Assembly (NCBI GenBank): GCA_030922375.1
Contig: JAVEPB010000245.1
Coordinates: 1 to 58,382 of the forward strand
DNA from: a bacterium
GTDB lineage: Bacteria > UBA8248
Direction of reading: 5' to 3'
Length of the DNA stretch: 58,382 nt
Below, in pieces: positions 34,244 to 44,241 of this stretch (position 1 is the stretch's first letter; each line of letters starts with the position of its first letter). The translations under genes and the position numbers were made by a program. The notes under the pieces were generated by a model. The model searched no databases. It saw only the letters and a program-made list of their open reading frames with translations, and had not been told where the DNA came from.

Positions 34244-37200
34244 TTAATCGTCCCCCTTTTTTCTTTTTGTCGTCGTCGTCGTCATCGTCTTTCTTTTTGG
34301 CCTTCTTCCCGCCCAGGTTCTTGTATATCCCCTTCATGCGGCCTTTGTTCAAATTAAGGACCGCCCTGACCAGGTTTTGGAACTTCTCAACTGTGGTAGC
34401 GCCAGGAATATTGAAAGCCGGGTCCCTGAAAACTCGCTGGAAGATTTGATTGACCGAGGTCACGCCGCCGCCCACCGAAGTCAGCATGGCCGTGAGATCG
34501 GCGATGGTAGCGTTTGCCGATGCGATGGTAGCGTTGGCCGCGTCGAGATTGGCGTTAAGGCCCGTGATGGTCGCCTCATGAGTGGCGATTGTTGCCAGAT
34601 GCGTGGCGATGGCCGCGTTGGCGGCTGTGAGATTGGTGTTGGCCGTTGCGAGCTGTGCATTAAGACTCGTGATAGTCGCCTCATGCGTGGCGATTGTTGC
34701 CAGATGCGTGGCGATGGCCGCGTTGGCCGCTGCAAGATTGGTGTTGGCTGTTGTGAGCTGTGCATTAAGACCCGCGATAGTAGCTTCATGCGCGGAAATG
34801 GTTACGTTGGCGGCTGTGAGATTGGCGTTGGCCGCTGCGAGATCGGCATTGGCCGTAGTGAGCTCGGCATTTAGGCCAGTGATGGTCGCCTCATGAGCGG
34901 CGATGGTTGCCTCATGAGCAGCGATGGTGTCGTTGGCGGTTGCGAGATTGGCGTTTGCCGAAGCGAGATCGGCATTAGCTGCAGTGAGTGCGGCGTTTGC
35001 CGCGGCGAGTTCGGCACTAAGGTCGGTGATAGTCGCCTCGTGCGCGGCGATGGTCGCGTTGGCGACTGCGAGATTGTTGTTGGCCGTTGCGAGATCGGTA
35101 TTGGCCGCTACGAGCTGTGCATTAAGACCCGTGATAGTCGCCTCATGCGTGGCGATGGTGTTATTCGCAGTGGTCAGGTCGGCCTCAAGGCCGGTGATGG
35201 TGGCGTCCCGTGCTGCGATGGTCGCCTCATGCGCTGCGATGGTGGCATCCCGTGCGGCGATAGTCACTTCATGTGCAGCTATGGTGGCGTCCCGCGCTGC
35301 GATGGTCGCCTCATGCGCTGCGATGGTGGCGTCCCTGGCGGCGATGGTTTCGTTCGCCACGGACAGGTCGGTCTCAAGACCGGCGATGGTGGCATCTCTT
35401 GCGGCGATAGTCGCCTCATGCGCGGCGATGGTGGCGTCTCGTGCGGCGATGGTGTCGTTCGCCGCGGACAGGTCGGTCTCAAGAGCGGCGATGGTGGCAT
35501 CTCTTGCAGCGATAGTCGCCAGATGCGCGGCGATGGTGCCGTCCCGTGCTGCGATGGTGTAGTTCGCCGCTATCAGGTCGGTTTCAAGACCAGCTATGGT
35601 GGCGTCCCGTGCTGCGATAGTCGCCTCATGTGCGGCGATGGTGGCATCCCGTGCGGCGATGGTCGCCTCGTGCGCTGCGATGGTGGCGTCTCGTGCTGCG
35701 ATGGTGTCGTCCCGTGCTGCGATGGTGTCGTTCGCTGCGGACAGGTCGGCCTCAAGGCCGGTGATGGTTGCGTCCCTGGCGATGATGGTGTTGTTCGCCG
35801 CAGTCAGGTCGGCCTCAAGACCGGCGATGGTGGTATCCCGTGCGGCGATGGTCGCCTCATGCGCTGCAATCGTGGCATCCCGGGCGGCGATAGTCGCCTC
35901 ATGCGCGGTAATGGTGGCGTCCCGTGCTGCGATGGTGTCGTTCGCCGCAGTCAGGTCGGCCTGAAGACCGGAAATGGTGTCGTTGGCCGTTGTGAGCTGT
36001 GCATTAAGCCCCGTGATAGTCGCCTCGCGCGCGGCGATGGTTGCCAGATGTTCGGCGATGGTGCCATTGGCCGCTGCGAGATCGGCATTAAGATCCGCGA
36101 TGGTCGTTTGAAGTGCGGCTATAGTCGCAGTGGCGTCGTCGAGTTCACCCTGGATCCTGTTCCGGTCCGCCGTCATATCACCGAGAGCGACAATTGCCGC
36201 GGCAAGATTGGTGTTGGCTGTGGCGAGCGCGGCGTTAAGACCCGCGATAGTCGCCTCATGTGCTGCGATGGCCGCATTGGCCGCTGCCAGGTCGGCCTGA
36301 AGGCCGCTGATGGTGGTGTCCCGAGCGGCGATGGTCGCGTTGGCCGCCGCGAGATTGGCGTTGGCCGTTGCGAGATTGGCGTTGGCAGTTAAGAGTTGTG
36401 CATTAAGCCCCGTGATAGTTGCCTCATGCACGGCGATGGTTGCCAGATGCGCTGCGATGGTGTCGTTGGCCGTGGCGAGATCGTCGTTTGCCGTAGCGAG
36501 ATTGGCGTTTGCCGTAGCAAGATCGGCGTTGGCCGTTGCGAGGTCGTTGGTGAGGTCCGTAATAGCCGTGTTGAGATTATCGACCTGGGCCTCAAGGTCG
36601 GCGATATCGGCATGCGCCGCGGCGAGTTCGGCCCTGAGCCGGTCGATGATGTCATAGGGGTCGGGAGGAGTCGGGACGACGGCGATATCGGACGGGTCCA
36701 CCAGCAGGCCGCTCCAGGAGAATTCTGTCTTGGCGCCGGTAGCCAGATTCACCCGGACGATTTTACCCGGCCCGAACCAATTGGCGTCGGCCGCGACGAT
36801 GTTGCCGTCAAGGTCCCAATCCAGCCCCCATGGGTCCTGGAAAGGGTATCCCATGGAGAAATAGCTCTGGGCGCCGCTGGCAGTGTCTACCTTTATAATC
36901 CCGTTCCCCCCGTAGTAAATCTCGCTCACATAAAGGACCGTGCCGGAAGGGTTAGTGATGATGCCGCTGTGCCAGGTGTTGAAGTGTCTAGAGGAAACGA
37001 GCGTTTGAGCGCCTGAGGGCGTTATTTTCACGACCCGGAGACCGCTGTTATCAGAACTGGTTACATAATAGTTTCCGGCCCCGTCGATGGCGACATCGCT
37101 TGGGTAGTTAATGAGGTCGCCCGAGGCGATTATGCTCTGGGCCCCGGTGACGGGGTCGATTCGGATGAGGGCCCCCGTGCCGGTGGCATGCTGGTCGGCC

Positions 37201-37715
37201 ACGATGATGTTTCCGCTGTAGTCGATGGCGATGCCCAGCGGGGTTTTTATCAAACCGTTTTCAGAAAGAACGGTCTGGCTCCCGTTGGCCGGGTCGATTT
37301 TGATTATCTGGCCGCCCGGGTTGCTGAAAGCGTCCCTGTCCAAAACGATCAGCATCCCTAAGTAGTCGATGGCGATCCCCCAGGGAGCGTCAAGGTTGCC
37401 GCCTGCCGAGATCATCTGCTGGGCCCCCGTCGCGGGGTCCACCTTGACGATACGCCCGCAGCCGGGGCGGCAGTGGCCCGAAGAACTGCCGAAGGCCCTG
37501 TTGTGATCGGCGACAACGAAGTCACCCGGAGAGAGCTCAACGGCCCGGGCCGATGGGGCGAAAAAGGAAAGCAGCGTAAAGATGAGAAGGAAGCCGAGGG
37601 CTGTGGTCAGGCGAGGCCTTTTTTCGGGATTTTTCCTGGAGACGGAGCTTGCGTGGAGAGATATCGGTTTGCTGCCGGAAGTTTTGTTGAAAGGTAATAT
37701 TCGGGGAACAAACAT
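34244..37715 (-). CDS. secreted NHL-like beta-propeller with 103-heptad coiled coil and Asp/Lys tail (apparent frameshift near the 3' end)
   Basis: The N-terminus carries a signal peptide ending SFFAPSARA. About six NHL-like blades follow (WGIAIDYLGMLIVLD; LGIAIDYSGNIIVADQ and so on; residues 70-357 counted from 37739). Then comes an Ala-rich region in perfect heptads from Leu372 to Leu1086, a short globular stretch (NQIFQRVFRDPAF...) and an Asp7/Lys tail. Units such as TIAARDA, TIAAHEA and NLATANA repeat with Ile/Leu every seventh residue. The intact frame runs on to 34065, through a strong terminator at 34170-34197. A one-base shift at the A6/G5 run (34252-34262) would instead end in Lys-Gly-Asp-Asp-stop at 34244. 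I infer that as the native end. It is probably exported and fibrous; function unknown. Confidence 0.8.
34482..36626 (-). repeat. 21-base-phase repeat region encoding 103 consecutive heptads
   Basis: Degenerate 21-base units, often grouped in 42- or 63-base blocks, fill about 2.1 kb of the propeller/coiled-coil gene. The phase is exact: residues 372 and 1086 of the frame are 7 x 102 apart. The only non-hydrophobic register position I noticed is Arg in the GDMTADR heptad. Confidence 0.9.
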
Positions 37716-38130
37716 TGTCGGGCCCTCTCGCCAATCCACAAATGATTTGCGGTCAAATTCGTTTTCGCCGGAATCGTCTCCCTTGGGATCTTCTTTCCCG
37801 GAACCTTCTCGTCCGGAATGATCTCTTCCAGCTCAAAGCTGGGCGCTGAATACAATTAATATAAGAGCAAACGTCCAATATATCTATTATATTTACATTT
37901 TTTTTTTATCCTATCTTGCTATAATACAATGATAAAAAGACCTAAATACATTAAATATCAATATCTTGCGCGAGATCGAAATTTTCACGTGAAGTCGAAA
38001 TTTTCATCCTGGGCTCCGCCCATCCGGAGTTTTCCGGGATATTGTCGGAGCGGGATTGGAGATTTCAATTTCATGGCGTATTGAATTGAGATGTTCCGAT
38101 TTACCCATTTTCAGGCCAGGAGAAATCGAT
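37716..38130. other. 415-base divergent intergenic region with an AT-rich island
   Basis: 37850-37990 is strikingly AT-rich compared with its surroundings and contains TATAAT at 37920-37925 (plus strand) and a run of ten T. It lies between the heptad-protein gene (-) and a PPOX gene (+). I found no -35 at good spacing. Repeated CGAAATTTTCA (around 37977-38007) is visible. No gene is supported. Confidence 0.45.
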
Positions 38131-38553
38131 ATGGAATTCGAGGAAGCTCGACCGTTTATGGAGCAAAATCATTGGGGCGTCGTCACCACGTTTCAGCCCG
38201 ACGGCGCCGCGCACTCGAGCATCGTCGTGTGCGGTGCCTATCAGGACCAGGCCGCGTTCGTCATCGTGCGTGGGTGGTCGGTGAAACTGCGGAACCTGCG
38301 GCGAGACCCCCGGTGCACTGTGCTGGCGGTATCGAAGGACTGGCGCAGATCGGTGAGCGTAGAGGGCGAGGCCCGGCTCCACGACTACACGAACACCGAT
38401 AGCGAGGAGGTCCGGGTGATGTTCCGCGAGGTGTACCGCGCCTGCGGGGACAAGGACCATTCCGACTGGGAGGAATACGACCAGGCGATGGTGACGCAGC
38501 GGGCCGCGATCGTCCTGGTCCGGCCCGACAGGGTTTACGGCAGGCTGCCCTAG
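38131..38553 (+). CDS. PPOX family protein (FMN/F420-type)
   Basis: 140 aa from ATG 38131, chosen for AGGAGA 8 bases upstream. It opens FEEARPFMEQNHWGVVTTFQPDG, closely parallel to the protein at 8258, and ends AAIVLVRPDRVYGRLP. Split-barrel residues binding FMN or F420 are expected around KLRNLRRDPRCTVLAV. It stands alone between the AT-rich island and a convergent enolase-superfamily gene. The substrate is unknown. Confidence 0.82.
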   Translation: MEFEEARPFMEQNHWGVVTTFQPDGAAHSSIVVCGAYQDQAAFVIVRGWSVKLRNLRRDPRCTVLAVSKDWRRSVSVEGEARLHDYTNTDSEEVRVMFREVYRACGDKDHSDWEEYDQAMVTQRAAIVLVRPDRVYGRLP

Positions 38554-38573
38554 CGGGTTGGTCTGGCGGGCCG

Positions 38574-38648
38574 GGGAGAGCTTTACGAGGTGGAACCGGC
38601 TAAGGTTCCCCGCTCCTGAAGCCGGGCGGGGATCAGGCTCCCGTAAAG
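38574..38648. other. possible structured element between convergent genes
   Basis: Outer inverted repeat CTTTACG (38581-38587) / CGTAAAG (38642-38648) encloses a perfect hairpin GGAACC-GGCTAA-GGTTCC (38592-38609). A second stem, CCGC (38610-38613) / GCGG (38626-38629), also fits, giving a three-way-junction shape. It may be a bidirectional terminator or an RNA element; no known family is recognised. Confidence 0.4.
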
Positions 38649-38691
38649 ACGATAATTGATTCGTGTATTTATTCGCTTCGAATAAAGCTCC

Positions 38692-39825
38692 TTACAGGAC
38701 CCTTTCCCCCCATTTTTTCATCGCGCTCTCGTTCAGCTCGACGCCGAAGCCGGGCCGGTCGGAGAGGGTGAGCCAGCCCTCTTCGAGTTCAGGTGCGCCC
38801 TCGAAAAGCTCGAACCAGACCGGGTCGCGCTCGGCGTCGGCGTGGCTCTCGCAGATGAAGCCCGCCGGGCTGGCGGCGATGCAGTGAGCGTGAATCTGGG
38901 GATCGTGGTGGGGGACGAACTGGATGTGGGCCAGCTCGGCGGCCGCCATGATTTTCCGGCTTCCGGTCACGCCCTCGAATTTCGTCGCGTCGAACTGGAT
39001 GTAGTCCACGGATTCCTCTTCGATCAGGCGCAGGCACTCGTATAGGTGGAGCTCGCCGTGCCCGTCGGCGATGGGCACCGGGCACTCGGCCCGAAGCCGG
39101 GGAAGGGCGTGCTTCGCCTCGCGCCAGCAGATCGGCTCCTCGACCCAGGCGAGGTCGAAACCGGCCAGATGCTTCACTCCCTCCTTCGCCCGGGCGTAGT
39201 CCCACGCGCCGTTCACATCCACGGCGAGGAGACACTCGGGCCCAATGGTCTCGCGGACGGCGGCCACCCGGGCGAGGTCCTCGTCGAGCGCCATCGCGCC
39301 GATCTTCATCTTGAAGCCCCGGTGGCCCATGTCATGGTAGCCGCCAATCTCCTCGGTGAGCTCGGTGATATCCTTGTCCTTGCGGTAGTAGCCGCCTCCG
39401 GCATAGGTGCGCGCACGGCCCTCGAGACCACCCAGGAGTTTATAGACGGGAAGCCCGGCCACCTTTCCCATGAGGTCCCAAAGGGCGTTGTCGATGGCGG
39501 CCGCAGCGGTGACGATATGGGGCCGGGGCCAGCCGTTCTCGTGGGCGGCGCGCCGGTAGGAAGCGCCAAGGGTCTTTTCGAGCACTCGCTCGGGGCGGAG
39601 GGGGTCCTCGCCCACGACGAGATCGGCGAAGCCGCTCCTGAAGAGTTCGGCCGCCTCGCGCACCGGGCCCGCGGCGGTTCCCAGGCCCACGCCGGTGACG
39701 CCCTCGTCGGTCAATACCTTGACAACCAGTTCGTTCACCGAAAGAACCGGCTTAAGGCTCACCCAGAACTCGCGCTCGGGCTGGGGGGAGGAGAGAAAAT
39801 AGGCTTCAACGCTCGTTATCTTCAT
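38692..39825 (-). CDS. mandelate racemase/muconate lactonizing enzyme family protein
   Basis: 377 aa enolase-superfamily protein. The N-terminal capping domain (1-125) precedes the barrel. Active-site elements: the KxK motif in GFKMKIG near 170, metal ligands Asp in LAVDVNGA, Glu in WVEEPICW and the acidic ADGHGE segment, plus the Asp/His pair in QFDATKFEG and VPHHDPQIH. It abstracts an alpha proton from a carboxylate (dehydratase, racemase or cycloisomerase). It starts 7 bases after the FAH gene on the same strand, so the two form one operon, perhaps for an acid-sugar pathway. Confidence 0.9.
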   Translation of the reverse strand: MKITSVEAYFLSSPQPEREFWVSLKPVLSVNELVVKVLTDEGVTGVGLGTAAGPVREAAELFRSGFADLVVGEDPLRPERVLEKTLGASYRRAAHENGWPRPHIVTAAAAIDNALWDLMGKVAGLPVYKLLGGLEGRARTYAGGGYYRKDKDITELTEEIGGYHDMGHRGFKMKIGAMALDEDLARVAAVRETIGPECLLAVDVNGAWDYARAKEGVKHLAGFDLAWVEEPICWREAKHALPRLRAECPVPIADGHGELHLYECLRLIEEESVDYIQFDATKFEGVTGSRKIMAAAELAHIQFVPHHDPQIHAHCIAASPAGFICESHADAERDPVWFELFEGAPELEEGWLTLSDRPGFGVELNESAMKKWGERVL

Positions 39826-39832
39826 CGCCGCG

Positions 39833-40729
39833 TCACCCGGCCACGACGGGATTTCGCAAAATCCCGAGCGGGCCCGACTCGACCTCGGCCACGCTTCCCA
39901 CCTTGAGCAGATGGGCCTCCCCGTCCGGGCGGAAGATGGCGCAGCCCTCGGGGGTTCCCGTCGAGACGAGATCCCCCGGCTCGAGCGTCATCTGCGATAG
40001 ATGGGAGATGATATGCGGGATATCGAAAATCATGCTGTTCAGGCTCTGGCGCTGGAGTTCGAAGCCATCCACCCGGCCGATGATCTCCATCCCCTGGGGG
40101 TCGTCGATCTCATCGGAGGTGACGATCCAGGGTCCGATGGCGTTGGTCGTGTCAAGGGTTTTGCACATGAAAAGGCCGCCCCGCTCGTCGTCGTCCTGGA
40201 TGTCGCGCGCCGTCACGTCATTATAGAGGGTGTAGCCCATGATGACGTCGAAGGCGCGCTCTCGGGGTACGTTTTTACACCTCTCACCAATGACCATGAC
40301 GATTTCGGCCTCGGAATCGAGCTGGGTGGTAATTTCCGGATAGACGATCGGCTCGTCGGGTCCGATCATCGTCGAGGGAAAGCGGGGCGCCAGGGGAATT
40401 TGGGCCGGCATCGCGCTGCCCGTTTCGTCAAGGTGCTTGTGAAAATTGCGTCCGGCGTGGATGAACTTTCGCGGCCGGGGGACGGGTGGCCTGAGGCGAA
40501 TCGAGGAGAGGGGGCGAACGTGGGAGGCGTGGCCCCCGTTCCCGGCCTCTTCGGCGAGCTTGTGCGCCCGATCCAGGCCGGCCCGGCCGCTTTCGAGGAA
40601 CAAAACCATGTCGGGAGGAATGTCGGCCGAGGCGGCGGCGAGGTCGAGGGTGCGATCCTCTCCGAGAACGGCCCCTATCGTCTCGCGCGCGCTCCCGCCC
40701 TCGGCGATCTCCATCGTGATGAGTTTCAT
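39833..40729 (-). CDS. fumarylacetoacetate hydrolase (FAH) family protein (copy 2)
   Basis: 298 aa. Metal ligands are the Glu-x-Glu in LDSEAEIVMVIG and the Asp in LYNDVTARD; the signature LEPGDLVSTGTPEGCAIF follows. AGGAG lies 9 bases before ATG 40729. It is more like the 2-keto-3-deoxy or 2-oxo-diacid hydratase branch than copy 1, but the specificity is inferred. It is coupled to the enolase-superfamily gene, a combination seen in sugar-acid and aromatic-acid catabolism. Confidence 0.9.
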   Translation of the reverse strand: MKLITMEIAEGGSARETIGAVLGEDRTLDLAAASADIPPDMVLFLESGRAGLDRAHKLAEEAGNGGHASHVRPLSSIRLRPPVPRPRKFIHAGRNFHKHLDETGSAMPAQIPLAPRFPSTMIGPDEPIVYPEITTQLDSEAEIVMVIGERCKNVPRERAFDVIMGYTLYNDVTARDIQDDDERGGLFMCKTLDTTNAIGPWIVTSDEIDDPQGMEIIGRVDGFELQRQSLNSMIFDIPHIISHLSQMTLEPGDLVSTGTPEGCAIFRPDGEAHLLKVGSVAEVESGPLGILRNPVVAG

Positions 40730-41002
40730 GGCATAAAGCTCCTTATGGGGATAATTGGATTTTCCGGATTATGAAATGTTCGGCCATCATAGGAAGGGAG
40801 AAATTGCGGGTCAAGGAAGAGGGAGCGGATCCCCGGCCGGGCTGCGGGACCTAGCCTCCTCTTTAGATCAACTGGGCGAAGGACGGGGAAATGCCAAATA
40901 AATCTCGTGGACTACCCCGTCGGGCTCTACGGGTTTTAATCCCCGAACGGAAAATCGGCGACTTTTCATAGCCGAAAAATATTCGCGAAAGGAGGTATTG
41001 GG

Positions 41003-41464
41003 GTGGAAATCAAATCGACGCTGGTGGTGGTCAACGAGGAGGAAGTGGAGCCCAGGGAAGGCGTGACCGCCGGTCAGACGGTCAAGGCGATTGTCGGAAG
41101 CGGCGAACGCCCGGCCGATAGGATTCGCGTCGCGCTGGCAAGCTTCGAGGCGGGCACCCTCGAGCGGCTTCACTGGCATCCGATCGAGGCTTTTTACTTC
41201 GTGATTTCGGGCCGGGCCACGGTGCGCGATCTTGAGGGAAACGAGTACGACGCCGGCCCGGGGGCCTCGATTTACGCCCCGGCCGGAATCGCCGGCGCCC
41301 ACGAGTGGGAGGTCAGGGAGCCGATGCGGCTGCTGAGCGTCCGGGGGTGCACCGACTCCGCGAGAAAGATGCAGTTCACGGTTGAAAAGGACACCAGGCG
41401 CTCCTACATCGATCTCGACGAACTAATCCGGCGCGAAGGGGTGAGCTTCGAGTCCCATTATTAG
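41003..41464 (+). CDS. cupin domain protein
   Basis: 153 aa from GTG 41003 with AGGAGG 7-8 bases upstream. A single cupin barrel has motif 1 LHWHPIEAFYFVISGRATV (His-x-His plus Glu ligands) and motif 2 YAPAGIAGAHEWEV. It may bind a metal and act as a small dioxygenase, isomerase or sensor. It is convergent with the D-2-hydroxyacid dehydrogenase and divergent from the FAH gene. Confidence 0.85.
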   Translation: MEIKSTLVVVNEEEVEPREGVTAGQTVKAIVGSGERPADRIRVALASFEAGTLERLHWHPIEAFYFVISGRATVRDLEGNEYDAGPGASIYAPAGIAGAHEWEVREPMRLLSVRGCTDSARKMQFTVEKDTRRSYIDLDELIRREGVSFESHY

Positions 41465-41491
41465 AAGGGCGCCCGTATCGACGGAGAGCGA

Positions 41492-42496
41492 TCAGGCCCC
41501 CTGGTCCAGCACCTCGTAGACTTCGGGGTTGACCACGTTGGAGGGCCGCTGGCCCTTGAAGAAGTCGAGAACGCATTTCGTCGTATGAACGAGGGTGTTG
41601 CGGATGGCGTCCTCCCCCCGGCCGCCCAGGTGCGGAGTGAGTACCACGTTCTCCAGCGAGAAAATGGGATGGCTGAAGTCGGGTGGCTCCTCTGGATAAA
41701 CATCGATCCCCGCCCCCCGGATGGTCCCCTCCTGAAGCGCTTCGGTCAGCGCGTCGAGGTCCACCACCGGCCCGCGCGAGATGTTGAACAGATAGGCGTC
41801 CGGTTTCATGCTCTTGAGCAGATCTCCGTTGATAATCAGCTTGGTCTCGGGGGTGAGGGGCACGTGGCAGGTCAGATAGTCCGACTCGCGGGCCAGTTCC
41901 TCGAGCGAGACGAAGCGCACGCCGAGCCTGTCCGCCGTTTCGCGGTCTTCCACGATGTCGTTGGCGATCACATTCATGTCGAAGGCGACCGCCCGCTTCG
42001 CCACCTCCTTGCCGATGTTGCCGAATCCGAGGATGCCGAGCGTCATTCCGTTGAGCGGGCGGAGGGCGGGCTGAATCTCCCGCCAGAGACCGAGGCGGAT
42101 GTTTTTGTCCATCCAGCTGATGCGGCGGCATATGCCGATCATGTGGCCGAAGAAATGCTCCGCCACCGAGGCGGAGTTCTGCCCGGCGGCGTTCGTCACC
42201 ACGATGCCCCTCGATGTGGCGGCGGGCAGCTCGACGTTGTTATAGCCCACCCCGGCGCGGGCGATAATCTGGACGTTGGGGGCCTTCTCGATGACCCCGG
42301 CGGTATAGGGCTCGGCCCCGGCGATGACAGCGGTCACCCCGGAGATGGCTTCGATCACGTCCTCCTCGGGCATGTATCCCCGGCACTCGTCCAGACGAAC
42401 CTCAAGGCCCTCGTCCACGAGCGGCTGGAAAATCTCCATGGGGTCCTCGAAATTCAGGATGAACGGTGTTCCCACCCAGACAATGCCCTTCGCCAT
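41492..42496 (-). CDS. D-2-hydroxyacid dehydrogenase (phosphoglycerate dehydrogenase-like)
   Basis: 334 aa. The Rossmann motif LGILGFGNIGKEVAKRA lies near residue 155. The catalytic residues can be read: Arg in FNISRGPVVD, Glu in DVYPEEPPD and His in LTPHLGGRG. AGGAG lies 7 bases before ATG 42496. It interconverts a 2-oxo acid and a D-2-hydroxy acid with NAD(P)H. It is downstream of the ThDP enzyme by 88 bases on the same strand, so it may act on that enzyme's 2-oxo-acid substrate or product. There is no ACT or regulatory domain. Confidence 0.92.
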   Translation of the reverse strand: MAKGIVWVGTPFILNFEDPMEIFQPLVDEGLEVRLDECRGYMPEEDVIEAISGVTAVIAGAEPYTAGVIEKAPNVQIIARAGVGYNNVELPAATSRGIVVTNAAGQNSASVAEHFFGHMIGICRRISWMDKNIRLGLWREIQPALRPLNGMTLGILGFGNIGKEVAKRAVAFDMNVIANDIVEDRETADRLGVRFVSLEELARESDYLTCHVPLTPETKLIINGDLLKSMKPDAYLFNISRGPVVDLDALTEALQEGTIRGAGIDVYPEEPPDFSHPIFSLENVVLTPHLGGRGEDAIRNTLVHTTKCVLDFFKGQRPSNVVNPEVYEVLDQGA

Positions 42497-42585
42497 CGTG
42501 TTGCTCCTCTCTGCGATGCGCCGCTTAGAAATTAAATAATCAACCGAATATGAAAACCGCCGGCGGGCGCCGGAGATAATTCTCC

Positions 42586-44241
42586 CTACCCGAAAGGCCC
42601 GAAATGGGAGTAGGCCATCTCCTCGCAGGTGATGAACTCGAGCAGCGCCGCCTTGCCCTCCTCGGTTTGCCGCTTCGCCCGGAGGAAGGCCGCGCCGATC
42701 TCGCCGGGGTCCTCGATCCGCTCCGACCAGCCGCCCAGCGCGCGGGCGATGTCCGCGTACTCGCCCCCGACATCGCGGGTGCGGAAGCGGGTGTGTGAAA
42801 CCTTCATATGGTTGGTCTCCACCGCCATCGAGGAGTTTTTCAGGACCACCGTGCAGATCGGAAGGCCGGCCCGGACGGCGGTTTCGAAATCCATTCCGGT
42901 CATCCCGAAGGCGGCGTCGCCCATGAAGTTCACGCAGAATTTCTCGGGCGCAGCCAGCTTAGCGCCCATCGCGAGGCCGAGGCCGGTGCCCAGCTGGTGG
43001 GATTTCCCCCACCCGAGGTAGGTTCGCGGCCCGTCGGTTTGGTAGAAGGGCATCACTTCGTAGCGGGGGTTGCCAGAGTCGTGGGTGACGACGGCGCCGG
43101 AGGGATCGACGGCCTGCATGAGTTCCCAAACCACCCGGTAGGGGTTGATCGGGCTCTCGCCGGAGGTCAGCTTCGGCATCCACTCCCCGAGCCACTCCTC
43201 TTTCCTCCGCGCGACCTCGGCCGCAACGCCCTCCCGCCCGGTGCGGGGTTTCCCGCCGAGCAGGTCGCGGCAGCACTCGATGAACTGGCGCAGCACCAGC
43301 CGGGCGTCGCCCAGGATCGGATGGTCCGCCGCGTAGGTCTTGTGAAGATCCACGGGGTCGTTCGTCGCGTGGATCAGTGTCTTCCCCGGCGGAATGGGGG
43401 TCATCAGGCCGTGGTCGGTCAGGCTCGAGCCCACGGCGAACACCAGGTCCGCATCCTTGAGGAAGTGATAGGCGGGGCCGGCCATGACGTTCGAGCCGAT
43501 GCCGAGGGAGAGCGGGTGTTTTTTCTCCGAGATCGCGCTCTTGCCCTCCATCGTGGTCATCACCGGGGCCTGCAAAAGCTCGGCCAACTCCCCGAGTTCC
43601 CCGGTCCCCTCGGCGTAGAGCACCCCCGCCCCGGCGAAGAGAACGGGCCGCTCGGCGTCCAGGAGCGCCCGCGCCGCCGCCTCGCCGGCCGCAGGGTCGC
43701 CCTGGGCCCGCGCCGCCTTGGCCGGGGAATAGCCATCGAGGAGGCTCTCCTCGATTTCGCTCCGCGCCACGTCCCCCGGAAGCTCCACCAGCACCGGCCC
43801 CGGCCGGCCGTTCTTGAGCGCCGCGAAAGCCCGCCGCATGGTATCGGCAACGCCCTCGGGCGCGTTGATTTGCTCGGCGAACTTGGTCACGGTTTCGTAG
43901 GAGCGCACCGAGCTGAACAGCGGGAAAACGCCGTCGCGGTGGCGCGGATGGCCCATCGGCATGAACAGGACCGGCGTCGAATCCGAGAAGGCGGTCGAAA
44001 TTCCCGGGTAGGCGTTCTCGGCGCCGGGGCCGTGCTGCATCGCGAAAACCGAGGGCGAGCGGCCGTTCCGGACCCGCGCGAACCCGTCGGCGATTCCGAC
44101 GCCGACCCTTTCCTGGCGGCAAACGATGGGCCGGATGCCGGCCTTCGCCGCCGCCTCGATCAGGGGGGTGGACGGGTAGCAATTCAGGTATTCGACTCCC
44201 TCGCGCCTGAGAATTTCGGCGACGGCATCGGCGACGAGCAT
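42586..44241 (-). CDS. thiamine diphosphate-dependent enzyme (acetolactate synthase-like)
   Basis: 551 aa with the three ThDP domains. The catalytic Glu48 is in VCRQERVGVGIADGFAR, the central domain has VLFAGAGVLYAEG, and the ThDP/Mg motif is FMGDAAFGMTGMDFETAV...VVLKNSS. GGGAG precedes ATG 44241. Members decarboxylate 2-oxo acids or carboligate them (acetolactate synthase, oxalyl-CoA decarboxylase, glyoxylate carboligase, sulfoacetaldehyde acetyltransferase). No small regulatory subunit is adjacent, arguing against canonical IlvB. It is followed by the 2-hydroxyacid dehydrogenase. Confidence 0.9.
   Translation of the reverse strand: MLVADAVAEILRREGVEYLNCYPSTPLIEAAAKAGIRPIVCRQERVGVGIADGFARVRNGRSPSVFAMQHGPGAENAYPGISTAFSDSTPVLFMPMGHPRHRDGVFPLFSSVRSYETVTKFAEQINAPEGVADTMRRAFAALKNGRPGPVLVELPGDVARSEIEESLLDGYSPAKAARAQGDPAAGEAAARALLDAERPVLFAGAGVLYAEGTGELGELAELLQAPVMTTMEGKSAISEKKHPLSLGIGSNVMAGPAYHFLKDADLVFAVGSSLTDHGLMTPIPPGKTLIHATNDPVDLHKTYAADHPILGDARLVLRQFIECCRDLLGGKPRTGREGVAAEVARRKEEWLGEWMPKLTSGESPINPYRVVWELMQAVDPSGAVVTHDSGNPRYEVMPFYQTDGPRTYLGWGKSHQLGTGLGLAMGAKLAAPEKFCVNFMGDAAFGMTGMDFETAVRAGLPICTVVLKNSSMAVETNHMKVSHTRFRTRDVGGEYADIARALGGWSERIEDPGEIGAAFLRAKRQTEEGKAALLEFITCEEMAYSHFGPFG

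Noticed and set aside
34893..36392. 499-codon plus-strand frame with Cys/Gly/Asp-rich repeats
   Set aside because: It is the antisense of the heptad repeat. A periodic sequence stays open in several frames, and there is no start site or terminator for it.
34482..36626. Possible CRISPR array or satellite
   Set aside because: Units are degenerate, contiguous and in frame with a heptad coil. There are no unique spacers and no cas genes.
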